The notes beneath the pieces are model-generated. The model saw only the letters and a list, made by a program, of their open reading frames with translations, made no database searches and was not told the origin of the DNA. The position numbers and the translations under genes are program-made. From contig CP094685.1 in NCBI GenBank assembly GCA_022828425.1, forward strand, positions 3,390,046 to 3,454,045: a stretch of DNA of 64,000 bases. The letters run 5' to 3'. The DNA comes from Candidatus Thiothrix sulfatifontis. Its GTDB lineage: Bacteria > Pseudomonadota > Gammaproteobacteria > Thiotrichales > Thiotrichaceae. Positions 35,477-44,047 of this stretch are shown here, piece by piece (the stretch's first letter is position 1; every line of letters begins with the position of its first letter).

Positions 35477-36430
35477 ATGTTACGATTTTTCGGCTTTGCG
35501 GATGGCAAACTAGTCGAGCATAAACTCGGCGACAAACTCTTGGATTACGCCATTTCCAACACTGGCTGGATTGATGCGCAAGACACTTCAGACGAAGAGC
35601 GCGACCGTTTAGAAATCCTGCTGCACACCGAATTACCGGAATCGGATGATGTTGAGGAAATCGAATCCTCTGCCCGTTACTTCACCGATAACAGCGGCAT
35701 CCACGTGCATTCGCTGTTCGTCACCCAAAGTGAAGGCCGCATGGAAACCACCACGGTCGCGTTCATTTTACAAGCCGATCGCTTGATCACGGTACGCGAA
35801 CAGGAACTTGCTGATTTTCGCCTGCTCAGAATGCGCGCGCGGCGTGGGCAAGTGGAAGTGCGCACCCCGCGCCATTTGCTGCTAACCATGTTTGAACAAA
35901 AAGTGGAAAATCTTGCGGATACCATCGAAGATTTGCACTTGGAACTCGAAGTCATCAGCCACAAAGTGCTGGAAGAAACCACCACCGATTTGGAAAGTGC
36001 CATCGACGACTTGGCAGCATTGGAAGACAGCAACGGCAAAGTGCGCCTATGTTTGATGGATACCCAACGCTCAATTGCCTTCCTGCAACGTCAATTGCGC
36101 GATACCCAAGCAGGGCAAGAAATCATCCCTGAAATCATTCGCGACATTGACACCTTGATGTCGCATACCACATTTTTGTTCGACAAAATCAACTTTTTAA
36201 TGGGAACCACGCAAGGTTTTATCAATATTGAACAGAATAAAATCATCAAGATGTTTTCGATTGCAGCGGTAGTATTTTTACCGCCAACACTGGTCGCCAG
36301 CTTGTACGGGATGAATTTCCGGGTGATGCCAGAATTGGATTGGGTGTTTGGCTACCCCATGGCGATTGGTTTAATGATTCTGGCGGGGGTAACGCCCTAC
36401 TGGTTCTTTAAACGTAAAGGCTGGATGTAG
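35477..36430 (+). CDS. CorA family divalent cation transporter
   Basis: 317-residue CorA/ZntB-type channel. A large acidic N-terminal cytoplasmic domain with long helices (about 150-240) is followed by two C-terminal membrane helices: FSIAAVVFLPPTLVASLYGMN and YPMAIGLMILAGVTPYWFF. The signature YGMNF ends the first helix. The usual ion is Mg2+, but Co2+, Ni2+ or Zn2+ cannot be excluded. CGGAG precedes the start 25 bp after rapZ. The stop codon TAG lies within a short palindromic repeat. Confidence 0.9.
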   Translation: MLRFFGFADGKLVEHKLGDKLLDYAISNTGWIDAQDTSDEERDRLEILLHTELPESDDVEEIESSARYFTDNSGIHVHSLFVTQSEGRMETTTVAFILQADRLITVREQELADFRLLRMRARRGQVEVRTPRHLLLTMFEQKVENLADTIEDLHLELEVISHKVLEETTTDLESAIDDLAALEDSNGKVRLCLMDTQRSIAFLQRQLRDTQAGQEIIPEIIRDIDTLMSHTTFLFDKINFLMGTTQGFINIEQNKIIKMFSIAAVVFLPPTLVASLYGMNFRVMPELDWVFGYPMAIGLMILAGVTPYWFFKRKGWM

Positions 36431-36454
36431 GAGCGAAAGATTTTTCGCCCCTAC
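36427..36454. repeat. GTAGGAGCG palindrome containing the corA stop codon
   Basis: GTAGGAGCGAAAGA faces TTTTTCGCCCCTAC, an imperfect 13-bp-arm palindrome that includes the TAG stop of corA. It lies between convergent corA and mltB. It shares the arm pattern (G)TAGGxGCG...CGCCCC(TAC) with the repeats at 26519 and 63421. Confidence 0.65.
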
Positions 36455-36470
36455 GGTAGAAGACAATGTT

Positions 36471-37622
36471 TTACTTGCCGACACGCTCACGCACGGACTG
36501 CGCCAATAAATGCACCGTCATTGCGTAATAATTGCTGCGGTTGTAGCGGGTAATCACATGGAAGTTTTTGTAACCGATCCACGGTTCCTTATAACCATTC
36601 GGCACGGTACTCAACGCTAATAAATGCACCGTACCCGTTGAACCCCTGCCGTATTGCGGGGTAACGCCGATGCGCTGCAAATCTGACATGGAATACTTCA
36701 CCTTAAAACCATCCGGCACATTGGCATACTGGTTAGAGGTTACTTGTGCGGGCACGGCGACTTCGCCACCCGGCTGCCAACCGTTTTTCGCAAAGTAATT
36801 CGCCACACTGCCAATCGCATCCACCGGATTCCACAAATCACGCACGCCGTCGCCATCAAAGTCCACTGCGAAAGCATGGAAGCTGCTCGGCATGAATTGC
36901 CCATAACCCATAGCCCCCGCGAACGAGCCTTTCGGTGCAAGCGGATCCATGCGTTCACTGCGGGTCATCAACAGGTAGTTTTTCAATTCATCAAAGAAAA
37001 ATTGGCTACGGCGTTGATTGACAATAGCGGAAGTCGCCAGTGCATCAATCACCCGATGTTTCCCCAGAATGCGCCCCCAGCGGGTTTCCACGCCCATGAT
37101 GCCGATAATGTATTCAGCGGGAACGCCGTATTGCTGTTGCGCCCGTTGCAAATGCGCCGAATGCTGCTGCCAGAATTCCGCCCCGCGTTGCACATTCGCG
37201 GCGGTCACAAAACGGTCACGGTAAGCGTGCCAACCTTTCGGGCTGCCGGGGTCTGAACTTGAACCCGCCCAAAGACGGGCAACGTCATCGCGGTTACGGA
37301 CTTGGGAAAACACCCCGTACAAATAATCGCGATTAAATCCGTGATTATTCACCATGGTTTCGATGAAATTCAATAATTGCGCATCCCCGGCAAAATCCCC
37401 GCTCAAACTGGCAGCGGCGTAATTACCGACACCTTTACCGCCATAACTCAAGACTTGTGCTTGATCAGACGGCAATTTTACTGACGCCTGCCCCTGTTTT
37501 ACTTGCTGGGTACTGCTGTTGTCCGCAGCCTCGGATTTTTCCGGTGTCGAGCTGCACGCCCCCAAACTCAACAACAACGCTACTGCTGCCCCACAAGCAA
37601 GCAGGTTTTTCGGCAAATACAT
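36471..37622 (-). CDS. mltB: membrane-bound lytic murein transglycosylase B
   Basis: Cleaves peptidoglycan glycan strands to 1,6-anhydromuropeptides. 383 residues with a lipoprotein signal (LLSLGACSS, lipobox cysteine near residue 23). The catalytic glutamate is in GIMGVETRWGRILGKHRV, followed by QRRSQFFFDELKNYL, PKGSFAGAMGYGQFMPSSF and DFDGDGVRDLW, the MltB/SLT_2 signatures. It is downstream of, and in the same direction as, the Tyr-rich secreted protein gene with 70 bp between. Confidence 0.93.
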   Translation of the reverse strand: MYLPKNLLACGAAVALLLSLGACSSTPEKSEAADNSSTQQVKQGQASVKLPSDQAQVLSYGGKGVGNYAAASLSGDFAGDAQLLNFIETMVNNHGFNRDYLYGVFSQVRNRDDVARLWAGSSSDPGSPKGWHAYRDRFVTAANVQRGAEFWQQHSAHLQRAQQQYGVPAEYIIGIMGVETRWGRILGKHRVIDALATSAIVNQRRSQFFFDELKNYLLMTRSERMDPLAPKGSFAGAMGYGQFMPSSFHAFAVDFDGDGVRDLWNPVDAIGSVANYFAKNGWQPGGEVAVPAQVTSNQYANVPDGFKVKYSMSDLQRIGVTPQYGRGSTGTVHLLALSTVPNGYKEPWIGYKNFHVITRYNRSNYYAMTVHLLAQSVRERVGK

Positions 37623-37692
37623 TCAAGCCTCCGACTATCATTCAAAGTTATTTAAGGTAAAAATTAAACAATAGTTTACCATAGCGCCGGTA

Positions 37693-38304
37693 TTATTTGA
37701 ATGGCAATACATTGCCCATATCGTCCACTGGCACCATATTACCCGCTTCTTCCGCAAACGGCGGTACTTGGTTAGCAATCGCATCGCCCACGGTTACGGG
37801 GTCAGGCATACTGATTGAGGGGAACCGCACACCACCCGGCATTCTGCCCATGTCGTAAGGCGCATTAATCATTTTATCGAAGGCTTCACTGGTAAAATCG
37901 GTGTAATAATCAGGCCAGATGTAGCGCGTATCGCCCCACGGCTTGGCTTTCTTTTCCTGCTGGACAGGAGGGCGTTGCGGGTAAACAGGCATCATGCGTT
38001 GCGCAGCATAAGGGTTGTATTGCTGCGCGTAGTAGGCGTTATAAGGGTTGTAACCCTGCTGTTGCTGCTGCATGTACGGATAATAAGCATAAGGGTAAGC
38101 AGAATAACCGTAGTTGTTGTAATTATAACTGGAGTAGCTGGGGTAACTGGTATACGGGTAAGCCGCTGGTTGCTGCGGCTGCGGCACATACGTTTGCGTA
38201 TTCGGGGCGGCGGGCAGCGGAGCGGCGGCGGGTGGCTCTTGCGCCTGCACCTGACTTGCGGCTAAACCAGCAATTAATAATACGATGCCTTGTAGTCTTT
38301 TCAT
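37693..38304 (-). CDS. secreted Tyr/Pro/Gln-rich protein, possible sulfur globule protein
   Basis: 203 residues with a signal peptide (IVLLIAGLAASQVQA). Residues about 24-115 are low complexity: Pro/Gln/Ala-rich, then densely spaced tyrosines with Asn, Pro, Gln and Ala (YNPYNAYYAQQYNPYAAQ). The C-terminal 85 residues are ordered: PWGDTRYIWPDYYTDFTS, INAPYDMGRMPGGVRFPS and PDPVTVGDAIANQVPPF. Exported proteins with regular Tyr/Gly/Pro/Asn repeats coat the periplasmic sulfur globules of sulfur oxidisers (SgpA/B/C of Allochromatium). The composition fits, and the apparent host type fits, but identity is an inference. It may share a transcript with mltB. Confidence 0.55.
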   Translation of the reverse strand: MKRLQGIVLLIAGLAASQVQAQEPPAAAPLPAAPNTQTYVPQPQQPAAYPYTSYPSYSSYNYNNYGYSAYPYAYYPYMQQQQQGYNPYNAYYAQQYNPYAAQRMMPVYPQRPPVQQEKKAKPWGDTRYIWPDYYTDFTSEAFDKMINAPYDMGRMPGGVRFPSISMPDPVTVGDAIANQVPPFAEEAGNMVPVDDMGNVLPFK

Positions 38305-38393
38305 GAGTGTGATACCTGAGAGGATTGATCATGAGAAGAATACCAGACCTCCCCCATAAAATCGCGACCACACACGAAAAGAAAGGATGTAAT

Positions 38394-39572
38394 ATGACCG
38401 CCAAACTTGACCCAATTGCCGCCAGCCATGCGCTACACGCTGCCATGCAACAATGGCGGCGCGATATTCACCAACACCCCGAAACCGCTTACGAAGAATT
38501 CCGCACCAGCGCTCAAGTCGCGGCACGGTTGCAGGCATTGGGAATGGAAGTTCACACCGGCATTGGTGAAACCGGCGTGGTCGGCGTGCTACCCGGCAAG
38601 CAGCCCGGCGTCAAACATGTTGGTTTACGCGCGGATATGGATGCGCTACCGCTGACCGAATTGAATACCTTCGCCCATGCCTCCTGCCATCACGGTAAAA
38701 TGCACGGCTGCGGGCATGACGGCCACACCACCATGTTGCTGGGGGCTGCCACGATTTTGGCACAACACCCGGATTTTGCGGGAACAGTGTATTTCATTTT
38801 TCAACCCGCAGAAGAAAGCAATGCCGGGGCAAAATGCATGATTGAGGCGGGCTTATTCCAGCGCTTCCCCATCACCGAAGTGTACGGAATGCATAATTGG
38901 CCGGGGATTCCCACCGGGCAGTTTGCGGTGCATTCCGGCGCGGTCATGGCATCGACCGACAGTTTCGACATTGAAATCCAAGCGCAAGGCGGTCATGCCG
39001 CGATGCCGGATACAGTCATTGACCCGGTATTGGTTGCCGGGCATATTATTACGGCAACGCAAAGCATTGTCGCACGTAACCTGAAACCCACCAGCGGCGG
39101 CGTGATTAGCATTACCAAAATGCTCGGCGGCAGTGCTTACAATGTGATCCCTGAAACCGTGAGTTTGCATGGCACTATCCGCAGCCTTGATCCGCAAGAT
39201 CGCGCCTTATTGAAGCAACGCCTGCAACACTTGGTAGAACACACCGCGCAAGCGTTTGCTGCCAGTGCCAGTGTGCGTTTTATGGAAGGCTACCCCGCCA
39301 CTATCAACCATTCCAGCAATGCCGAAGCCTGTTATCAGGTCACGACCGCGTTAGTGGGCGAGGCATGTGTGCAATGGAACCCGCCACCGAGCATGGGTGC
39401 GGAAGATTTCGCCTATATGCTGCAACACCGCCCCGGTGCGTACATCTGGATCGGCAATGGCGACGCGAACGAAAGCCGCGCTTTGCACAATCCGTATTAC
39501 GATTTCAACGACAATATCTTGCCGCTAGGGGCAAGTTACTGGGTGCGTTTAGTGCAACACTTGTGTCGTTAA
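38394..39572 (+). CDS. M20 family amidohydrolase (hippurate hydrolase/ N-acyl amino acid amidohydrolase-like)
   Basis: 392-residue zinc or manganese peptidase-like enzyme of the M20D subfamily. Metal ligands lie in HVGLRADMDALPL and KMHGCGHDGHTTMLLGAA; the catalytic acid follows in FIFQPAEESNAGAKCMIEAG. The dimerisation domain contains GGHAAMPDTVIDPV, and PPSMGAEDFAYML carries a late histidine/metal block. Family members remove acyl groups from amino acids (hippurate, N-acetyl amino acids or indole-acetyl conjugates). The substrate is unknown. The start at 38394 follows AAAGGATGTAAT; an upstream frame-open codon at 38325 was rejected. The 3' end overlaps the convergent chitinase-like gene by 4 bp. 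Confidence 0.88.
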   Translation: MTAKLDPIAASHALHAAMQQWRRDIHQHPETAYEEFRTSAQVAARLQALGMEVHTGIGETGVVGVLPGKQPGVKHVGLRADMDALPLTELNTFAHASCHHGKMHGCGHDGHTTMLLGAATILAQHPDFAGTVYFIFQPAEESNAGAKCMIEAGLFQRFPITEVYGMHNWPGIPTGQFAVHSGAVMASTDSFDIEIQAQGGHAAMPDTVIDPVLVAGHIITATQSIVARNLKPTSGGVISITKMLGGSAYNVIPETVSLHGTIRSLDPQDRALLKQRLQHLVEHTAQAFAASASVRFMEGYPATINHSSNAEACYQVTTALVGEACVQWNPPPSMGAEDFAYMLQHRPGAYIWIGNGDANESRALHNPYYDFNDNILPLGASYWVRLVQHLCR

Positions 39573-40957
39573 GGTTGCACCAGCAACGGCTTGTATTTGC
39601 CAGTCCCGGTGCGCAGGGTCTGGCGAATCGCTTTCAAAAGTGGGCGATATTTGCCGTCGCCAGAAACACACTGATCAATGGAACCGCCACCTGCCCCCGG
39701 TGGTAGGCATTCACGCCCTAACTCCCACAGCATCACCCCACCCAAACCTTTTTCTTTGACGTACTTAACCTTTTCCGACACCGAACGCGCATCGTTGTAG
39801 GAGATGAACATGTCAGCATCTGAACCGGCTTTATTGATACTCAAGTAGGGCATTTTGGCTTTATCGTCCCAACGGTAATACTCCGGTTTGTAGCTGCAAT
39901 CGTTACTTGCCCCCTTGACACATTGATAACCGGGCTTCATTAATTGCGAATAACGACCACGATCAATCTTGTCGCCACCCGAAGATTCCCACGTACCCGG
40001 CAAAGCAGTCCAGGTTTGCATGGGAGCTGTCACGCCATCGGTGGTAGAGGTTACTTTTCCTCCAATCCAACCGCGTATTTCACCGCTGATACCCAACCCC
40101 AGTTTACTGGGCAATACCCCAGCACTGATGAATTGCTGAAGCGCTCTGTCCGCTGACATTACCGATCTCGCAGGGTTGGTTGGATATTTATTGCCGCCGT
40201 CGTATAACGCACCGTCGTGCCAAGTAACCCCGTCATTAGCAATCGCTAAGTCATAAGCCATGACATTAATTTGATCCAATTTATCTTGCAGCTTAGTCAA
40301 GAGCTTACGTAAATTACCAGTGCTGTTATCGACCACCACTTCAATACCGGTCGCAATCGCTAATAACGGGCGTTCCACCAACATACCGGGATTGTTGGTT
40401 TTATTAAGCGTCTTCATTTGGGCTTGCAATTCGGTGATGAACGCTTCGTAATTCGGGTTATTGCCGGAACTGTCCGCTGTGACAGGCTCTAGGTCAATAT
40501 CAAGCCCATCGTAACCGGGGCCAGTGCCGTTTTTAAGTACATCAATGAGTTGAGTTACCAAGGTTCGCCGCTTGGCTGCATCTGCCAATACCGGGGCATA
40601 CCCACCAAAATTGACGACACTGAATAAAACTTTTACGCCTTTTGCATGAGCTTGCTCAATCAACCCTGTCCGCCGACTTTCGCTATCCAACCCCCAGCCG
40701 CCGTAATTCAGGTCTAATGTGCCATTGCTGTTCAGCCCTGCCGCGTGATGAATAATATGCGTGAGGGTGTCCCAGTCCTCATCGTTAAGAATGCCAACGG
40801 TGCCATCGCTGCGGTGCCATTCGCCCGTGACATAACCCGTTACCCACGGCTTGGTAATCTTTTCACCGGCGTGAACGGCAGGTGGTACCACCAACGCCAG
40901 TAATGCCAGTAGCCCTGTCGCCATCACCGCATTAACGTTGGCCATTGTCATTCTCAT
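39569..40957 (-). CDS. secreted glycoside hydrolase family 18 (chitinase-like)
   Basis: 462 residues with a signal peptide (LLALLALVVPPAVHA, cut near AGEK). The GH18 catalytic motif DxxDxDxE is complete: GYDGLDIDLEPV, with Glu as acid. The barrel strands KVLFSVVNFGGYAP (the SxGG-like strand, here VNFGG), QINVMAYDLA and GVMLWELGRE are in order. Residues about 345-365 contain two cysteines. Likely hydrolyses chitin or related GlcNAc polymers outside the cell. A perfect AGGAGG lies seven bases before the start. No carbohydrate-binding module is seen. Single gene, divergent from the glycine-zipper lipoprotein genes. Confidence 0.9.
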   Translation of the reverse strand: MRMTMANVNAVMATGLLALLALVVPPAVHAGEKITKPWVTGYVTGEWHRSDGTVGILNDEDWDTLTHIIHHAAGLNSNGTLDLNYGGWGLDSESRRTGLIEQAHAKGVKVLFSVVNFGGYAPVLADAAKRRTLVTQLIDVLKNGTGPGYDGLDIDLEPVTADSSGNNPNYEAFITELQAQMKTLNKTNNPGMLVERPLLAIATGIEVVVDNSTGNLRKLLTKLQDKLDQINVMAYDLAIANDGVTWHDGALYDGGNKYPTNPARSVMSADRALQQFISAGVLPSKLGLGISGEIRGWIGGKVTSTTDGVTAPMQTWTALPGTWESSGGDKIDRGRYSQLMKPGYQCVKGASNDCSYKPEYYRWDDKAKMPYLSINKAGSDADMFISYNDARSVSEKVKYVKEKGLGGVMLWELGRECLPPGAGGGSIDQCVSGDGKYRPLLKAIRQTLRTGTGKYKPLLVQP

Positions 40958-41175
40958 GGCGTATCCTCCTAATGTGCTTTCTGCATTAGCTTTAAAAACG
41001 TTATATTAGCTTAGTATTGTTTTGCATAAAACCAATGAATAAATATTGTGCGTTCGTCATGAAAAATAATGAAATTTTCACTGAACTACTTAACATAGGC
41101 TCACTCTAATCTTACACCAGAGTTTGGGAAAACATGGCGACAGCCAAAAATACAATTTCTATTAAGGAGCTATAC

Positions 41176-41451
41176 ATGAAAACCGTTATTTATTCACTGG
41201 GGGCTTTGACACTGGCGGCAGCATTGACTGCTTGCGGTACACCAATGACTAATTCACAAACTGGCGCAATGGCTGGTGCCGTACTCGGTGGTGTTGCAGG
41301 CAACCAAGTAGGCCAAGGCCAAGGTAAAACCGCCGCAACCATCGTAGGAACCATGGTCGGCAGCGCTGTCGGTGGTCAAATGGGTGCCCAGCAAGACCGT
41401 TACTACCAACAGCCGCAACCAGCACCGTATTACAACAACCGGGGCTACTAA
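41176..41451 (+). CDS. glycine-zipper lipoprotein (17 kDa antigen/SlyB-like), copy 1
   Basis: 91 residues. Lipoprotein signal with lipobox LTAC (Cys about residue 20), then a glycine-zipper 2TM segment: GAMAGAVLGGVAGNQVGQGQ and TIVGTMVGSAVGGQMGAQ. The short C-terminus is Gln/Pro/Tyr-rich. The start at 41176 has AAGGAGCTATAC upstream; the frame opens 14 codons earlier without a site. Such proteins sit in the outer membrane and are linked to envelope integrity. The next gene is a longer paralogue. Confidence 0.8.
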   Translation: MKTVIYSLGALTLAAALTACGTPMTNSQTGAMAGAVLGGVAGNQVGQGQGKTAATIVGTMVGSAVGGQMGAQQDRYYQQPQPAPYYNNRGY

Positions 41452-41527
41452 GCCTCGCACAGACTCGCTGCTGCACGCTTGGGCAGCGAGTGCCTCTCTC
41501 CCAAAACATCAGAACAGGAGTGTCCCG

Positions 41528-42004
41528 ATGAGAACATTAATAAATCATTCTCGCCTTGCAACCGCACTGGTCGCATCCGTTCTACTGAGTGGATGCGTCG
41601 ACACTGCGCCCATTAACAACACCCAGACTGGTTCAATGATTGGCGCAGTATTGGGCGGTGTTGCAGGTAATCAATTCGGCAATGGTGACGGCAAAACTGC
41701 CATGACCATCATCGGCACCATGATGGGCAGCTACCTCGGCAGCCAATGGGGAGCGCAATTGGACACGCGTGACCAACAAAATTTAGGTCAATCCATTTAC
41801 AGCGGTCGCCCAGCCACCTGGCAAAACCCAAACACCGGCTACCAATACAACGTCAACCCCGGTCAGGTTTACCGCGCTAGCGTCAACAACCAAAGTACCG
41901 TCTGTCGCCCTGTGACCATTGTGGGTACGATTGATGGCAGAAACCAAAATATCCAAACCCAAGCTTGCCAAGACAGCCGTGGGCAGTGGCAACTGTCACG
42001 CTGA
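41528..42004 (+). CDS. glycine-zipper lipoprotein, copy 2 with C-terminal surface-antigen-like domain
   Basis: 158 residues. Lipobox LLSGC (Cys about residue 24). The same glycine-zipper core as the previous gene follows: TQTGSMIGAVLGGVAGNQFG and TIIGTMMGSYLGSQWGAQLD. A C-terminal domain of about 75 residues (ATWQNPNTGYQYNVNPGQVY, TVCRPVTIVGTIDGRNQNI) resembles the surface-antigen domain of the 17 kDa family, with two cysteines. The start at 41528 has CAGGAG upstream; a much longer frame overlapping copy 1 was rejected. The two genes look like a tandem duplication with domain loss in copy 1. Confidence 0.8.
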   Translation: MRTLINHSRLATALVASVLLSGCVDTAPINNTQTGSMIGAVLGGVAGNQFGNGDGKTAMTIIGTMMGSYLGSQWGAQLDTRDQQNLGQSIYSGRPATWQNPNTGYQYNVNPGQVYRASVNNQSTVCRPVTIVGTIDGRNQNIQTQACQDSRGQWQLSR

Positions 42005-42031
42005 TGCCTTTATCGGCACACTAATTCCTTT

Positions 42032-42064
42032 AACCCGTTACCCTCTTTCACGGGGGGCGGGTTT
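42032..42064 (+). terminator. probable terminator after the lipoprotein pair
   Basis: AACCCG...CCC faces GGG...CGGGTTT across a TCTTTCAC loop, followed by a short T run. It lies 28 bases after the second lipoprotein stop and 44 bases before folB. Confidence 0.5.
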
Positions 42065-42107
42065 CTGTATTACAATCCATGCTTGATAGCCACAACAAGA
42101 GCAATGT

Positions 42108-42479
42108 ATGGATATAGTTTATGTACGCGACCTGCGCCTCGATGCCCGCATCGGCATTTACGAGTGGGAAAAACGCATCCTGCAAAAAATTCGCATTGAT
42201 TTGGAAATGGCGTGGGATAACCGCATCCCCGCCGCCAGCGACGCCATTAAAGACACCCTCAACTACAAAACCGCTGCCAAGCGTGTCATGCAACTGGTCG
42301 ACAGCGCTCATTACGAATTAGTCGAGCGCCTCGCAGAAACCATCGCAGAAACCCTCATGCAAGAATTGCACATTCCTTGGATACAAGTCACCGTCGGCAA
42401 ACCCGGCGCAGTACGCGGTGCGAGCGAAGTCGGTGTTAAAATTGAACGTGGCAATCGGCAATGGCAAACGTCTATTTAA
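42108..42479 (+). CDS. folB: dihydroneopterin aldolase
   Basis: Cleaves 7,8-dihydroneopterin to 6-hydroxymethyldihydropterin in folate synthesis. 123 residues, the usual size. It begins MDIVYVRDLRLDARIGIYEW and has LNYKTAAKRVMQLVDSAHYE with the catalytic region, then LVERLAETIAE and VGKPGAVRGASEVGVKIERG. It overlaps the second folK by 19 bp, so the two consecutive pathway steps are encoded together. Confidence 0.94.
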   Translation: MDIVYVRDLRLDARIGIYEWEKRILQKIRIDLEMAWDNRIPAASDAIKDTLNYKTAAKRVMQLVDSAHYELVERLAETIAETLMQELHIPWIQVTVGKPGAVRGASEVGVKIERGNRQWQTSI

Positions 42480-42952
42480 GCCTTGGCAGCAATATCGCAC
42501 GCGAAGCCAACCTGTGCAGCGCGATGCAACGTTTGCAGCAAGATTTTGGTCACGTGGTGTTTTCGCACGTCTATGAAACGCCCGCCGCAGGGTTTGCGGG
42601 TGAACCCTTTTTCAATTTAGCCGCTGGCCTTACCACCGCGCTAACGCCAACCGCCCTGAAACACTATTTACGGGAATTGGAACAAACCCACGGACGCTTG
42701 CGTGGCGAGGAGAAGTTCAGCCCTCGCACCCTAGACGTTGATCTGTTGCTTTACGATGATTGGAACTTGCAACCGACCACCAATTTGCCGCACCAAGACA
42801 TTCTCACTTATGCATTTGTGCTGTTCCCGCTGGCGGAAATTGCTTCAACGGTCATGCACCCCGTGTTGCAACGCGCTATCGGCGAGATTGCTCGCGAATC
42901 AACGCTGTCGGCGGCAATGATGCGCCCTGTTACCTTAAATTGCGGCGCTTAA
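42461..42952 (+). CDS. folK: 2-amino-4-hydroxy-6-hydroxymethyldihydropteridine pyrophosphokinase-like, copy 2
   Basis: 163 residues with the HPPK fold: VYLSLGSNIAREANLCSAM at the start and KFSPRTLDVDLLLYDDW for the ATP/Mg site, which keeps PRTLDxDLLLY but has KFS in place of the usual RWG. The later block reads LPHQDILTYAFVLFPLAEIA, with His kept but the usual HPR changed to PHQ. It is clearly more divergent than the copy at 4660-5157. Overlap with folB suggests it works in the same pathway. It may be a true second HPPK or a specialised pterin kinase. Confidence 0.88.
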   Translation: MANVYLSLGSNIAREANLCSAMQRLQQDFGHVVFSHVYETPAAGFAGEPFFNLAAGLTTALTPTALKHYLRELEQTHGRLRGEEKFSPRTLDVDLLLYDDWNLQPTTNLPHQDILTYAFVLFPLAEIASTVMHPVLQRAIGEIARESTLSAAMMRPVTLNCGA

Positions 42953-43437
42953 GCCGTGAAGTGCGCTTTCAGTTGTTGAATAAAATGATCCAAACGCTGA
43001 TCAAGGCTGCTGCCCATACGTCCCTTGATGCGCCCTAGTGGGCTGCGGGTTTCCAGCATTTCCGTAAAAGTGACGCGCGTGCCACCGGGAACGGCATTCA
43101 GGCGGGCATGACGAGTCCCCTTATTGCTACCCTGCGTCATTTCTACCAGCAATTCTTTCAGCGGTAACTCTTTCAGCTTACGCAATACTAGCGGACGCTG
43201 ATTAGCCACTTGCTCAACCCAACGCAAGCCCTCGTCATCATCCAGCATTTGCATACTGGTCAGATCAGCACGCCATTGTGCTTGCTGCGAAAAATCGCTG
43301 AGCGCATTCCACACGGCATCGGCAGGCGCTTTGATTAATTCGACCCGCGTCACTTGTTGATAGGGTGAAATCAAAAACCCCACCAATACCGGCAGCAACA
43401 GCAGCAGGATAACCAGCGTTATTACAACCCACATCAT
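42949..43437 (-). CDS. SRPBCC (START/polyketide cyclase-like) family membrane-anchored protein
   Basis: About 162 residues. An N-terminal transmembrane helix (VVITLVILLLLLPVLVGFLI) anchors a SRPBCC domain: VELIKAPADAVWNALSDFSQ, then QWRADLTSMQMLDDDEGLRWVE, and GTRVTFTEMLETRSPLG. This fold binds small hydrophobic ligands or lipids; the ligand is unknown. The start at 43437 (MMWVV) follows GAGGGAACACCGT. A longer frame to 43518 would run through the rpmG terminator and was rejected. The 3' end overlaps folK copy 2 by 4 bp. Confidence 0.75.
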   Translation of the reverse strand: MMWVVITLVILLLLLPVLVGFLISPYQQVTRVELIKAPADAVWNALSDFSQQAQWRADLTSMQMLDDDEGLRWVEQVANQRPLVLRKLKELPLKELLVEMTQGSNKGTRHARLNAVPGGTRVTFTEMLETRSPLGRIKGRMGSSLDQRLDHFIQQLKAHFTA

Positions 43438-43467
43438 ACGGTGTTCCCTCAAGTTTTTCCGTAAACG

Positions 43468-43491
43468 CAAAAACCCGGCGAAGCCGGGCTT
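43468..43491 (-). terminator. intrinsic terminator of the rpmB-rpmG unit
   Basis: Read on the minus strand, GCCCGGC-TTC-GCCGGGT is followed by a T run. It lies about 30 bases after the rpmG stop and before the SRPBCC gene start. Confidence 0.85.
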
Positions 43492-43518
43492 TGGAAAGAA
43501 TCGCAGATCAGTAAGCAA

Positions 43519-43689
43519 TTACTTGATCTTGGCTTCCTTAAACATAACATGTTTACGCACAACCGGATCGTACTTGCTGAACTCTAATTTGTCCGGCGTG
43601 GTGCGCTTGTTCTTGGTTGTAGTATAGAAAAATCCAGTTCCTGCGGAAGAAACCAGCTTGATTTTATCACGACCGCCTTTCTTAGCCAT
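43519..43689 (-). CDS. rpmG: 50S ribosomal protein L33
   Basis: A 56-codon gene. Translated on the minus strand it begins [20 protein letters not shown], continues [20 protein letters not shown] and ends [14 protein letters not shown], a complete L33 of the zinc-independent type (no Cys pairs). It lies 20 bp after rpmB, the standard rpmB-rpmG pair, and is followed by a terminator. GGAGG lies 8-12 bases before the ATG. Confidence 0.97.
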   Translation of the reverse strand: MAKKGGRDKIKLVSSAGTGFFYTTTKNKRTTPDKLEFSKYDPVVRKHVMFKEAKIK

Positions 43690-43709
43690 TCGCTGTTACC
43701 TCCGGTAAA

Positions 43710-43946
43710 TTAAACTTTTTCGCCACGGCCACGAATATCAGCAAGAATGGTATCAATACCCAACTTGTCGATAATACGCATACCTTTTGCAGAAACGCGC
43801 AGGCGAACCCAGCGTCCTTCGCTTTCGACCCAGAAGCGCTTCGCGTGCAGGTTAGGCAGGAAACGGCGCTTGGTTCTATTGTTAGCGTGCGACACATTGT
43901 TACCTGTGACGGGACGCTTACCTGTTACTTGACATACACGAGACAT
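43710..43946 (-). CDS. rpmB: 50S ribosomal protein L28
   Basis: 78 residues: [20 protein letters not shown], then [20 protein letters not shown] and a C-terminus with [20 protein letters not shown]. This is typical bacterial L28. The start at 43946 was taken from the family N-terminus; the frame is open 26 codons further upstream but without family similarity. First gene of the rpmB-rpmG operon. Confidence 0.97.
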   Translation of the reverse strand: MSRVCQVTGKRPVTGNNVSHANNRTKRRFLPNLHAKRFWVESEGRWVRLRVSAKGMRIIDKLGIDTILADIRGRGEKV

Positions 43947-44047
43947 CGGGATACTCCAGATCTGCGATTCTTGAACTCTAAAGGCGCGTGAGGATACCAG
44001 AAGCCCCCCCTGCAAGCAACCCAAGCACCTGTTTTTTTACACAAGGC

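Noticed and set aside
37975..38265. Open frames opposite the Tyr-rich secreted protein gene
   Set aside because: Low-complexity Val/Ile/Arg translation caused by the repetitive Tyr/Asn codons of the sense gene.
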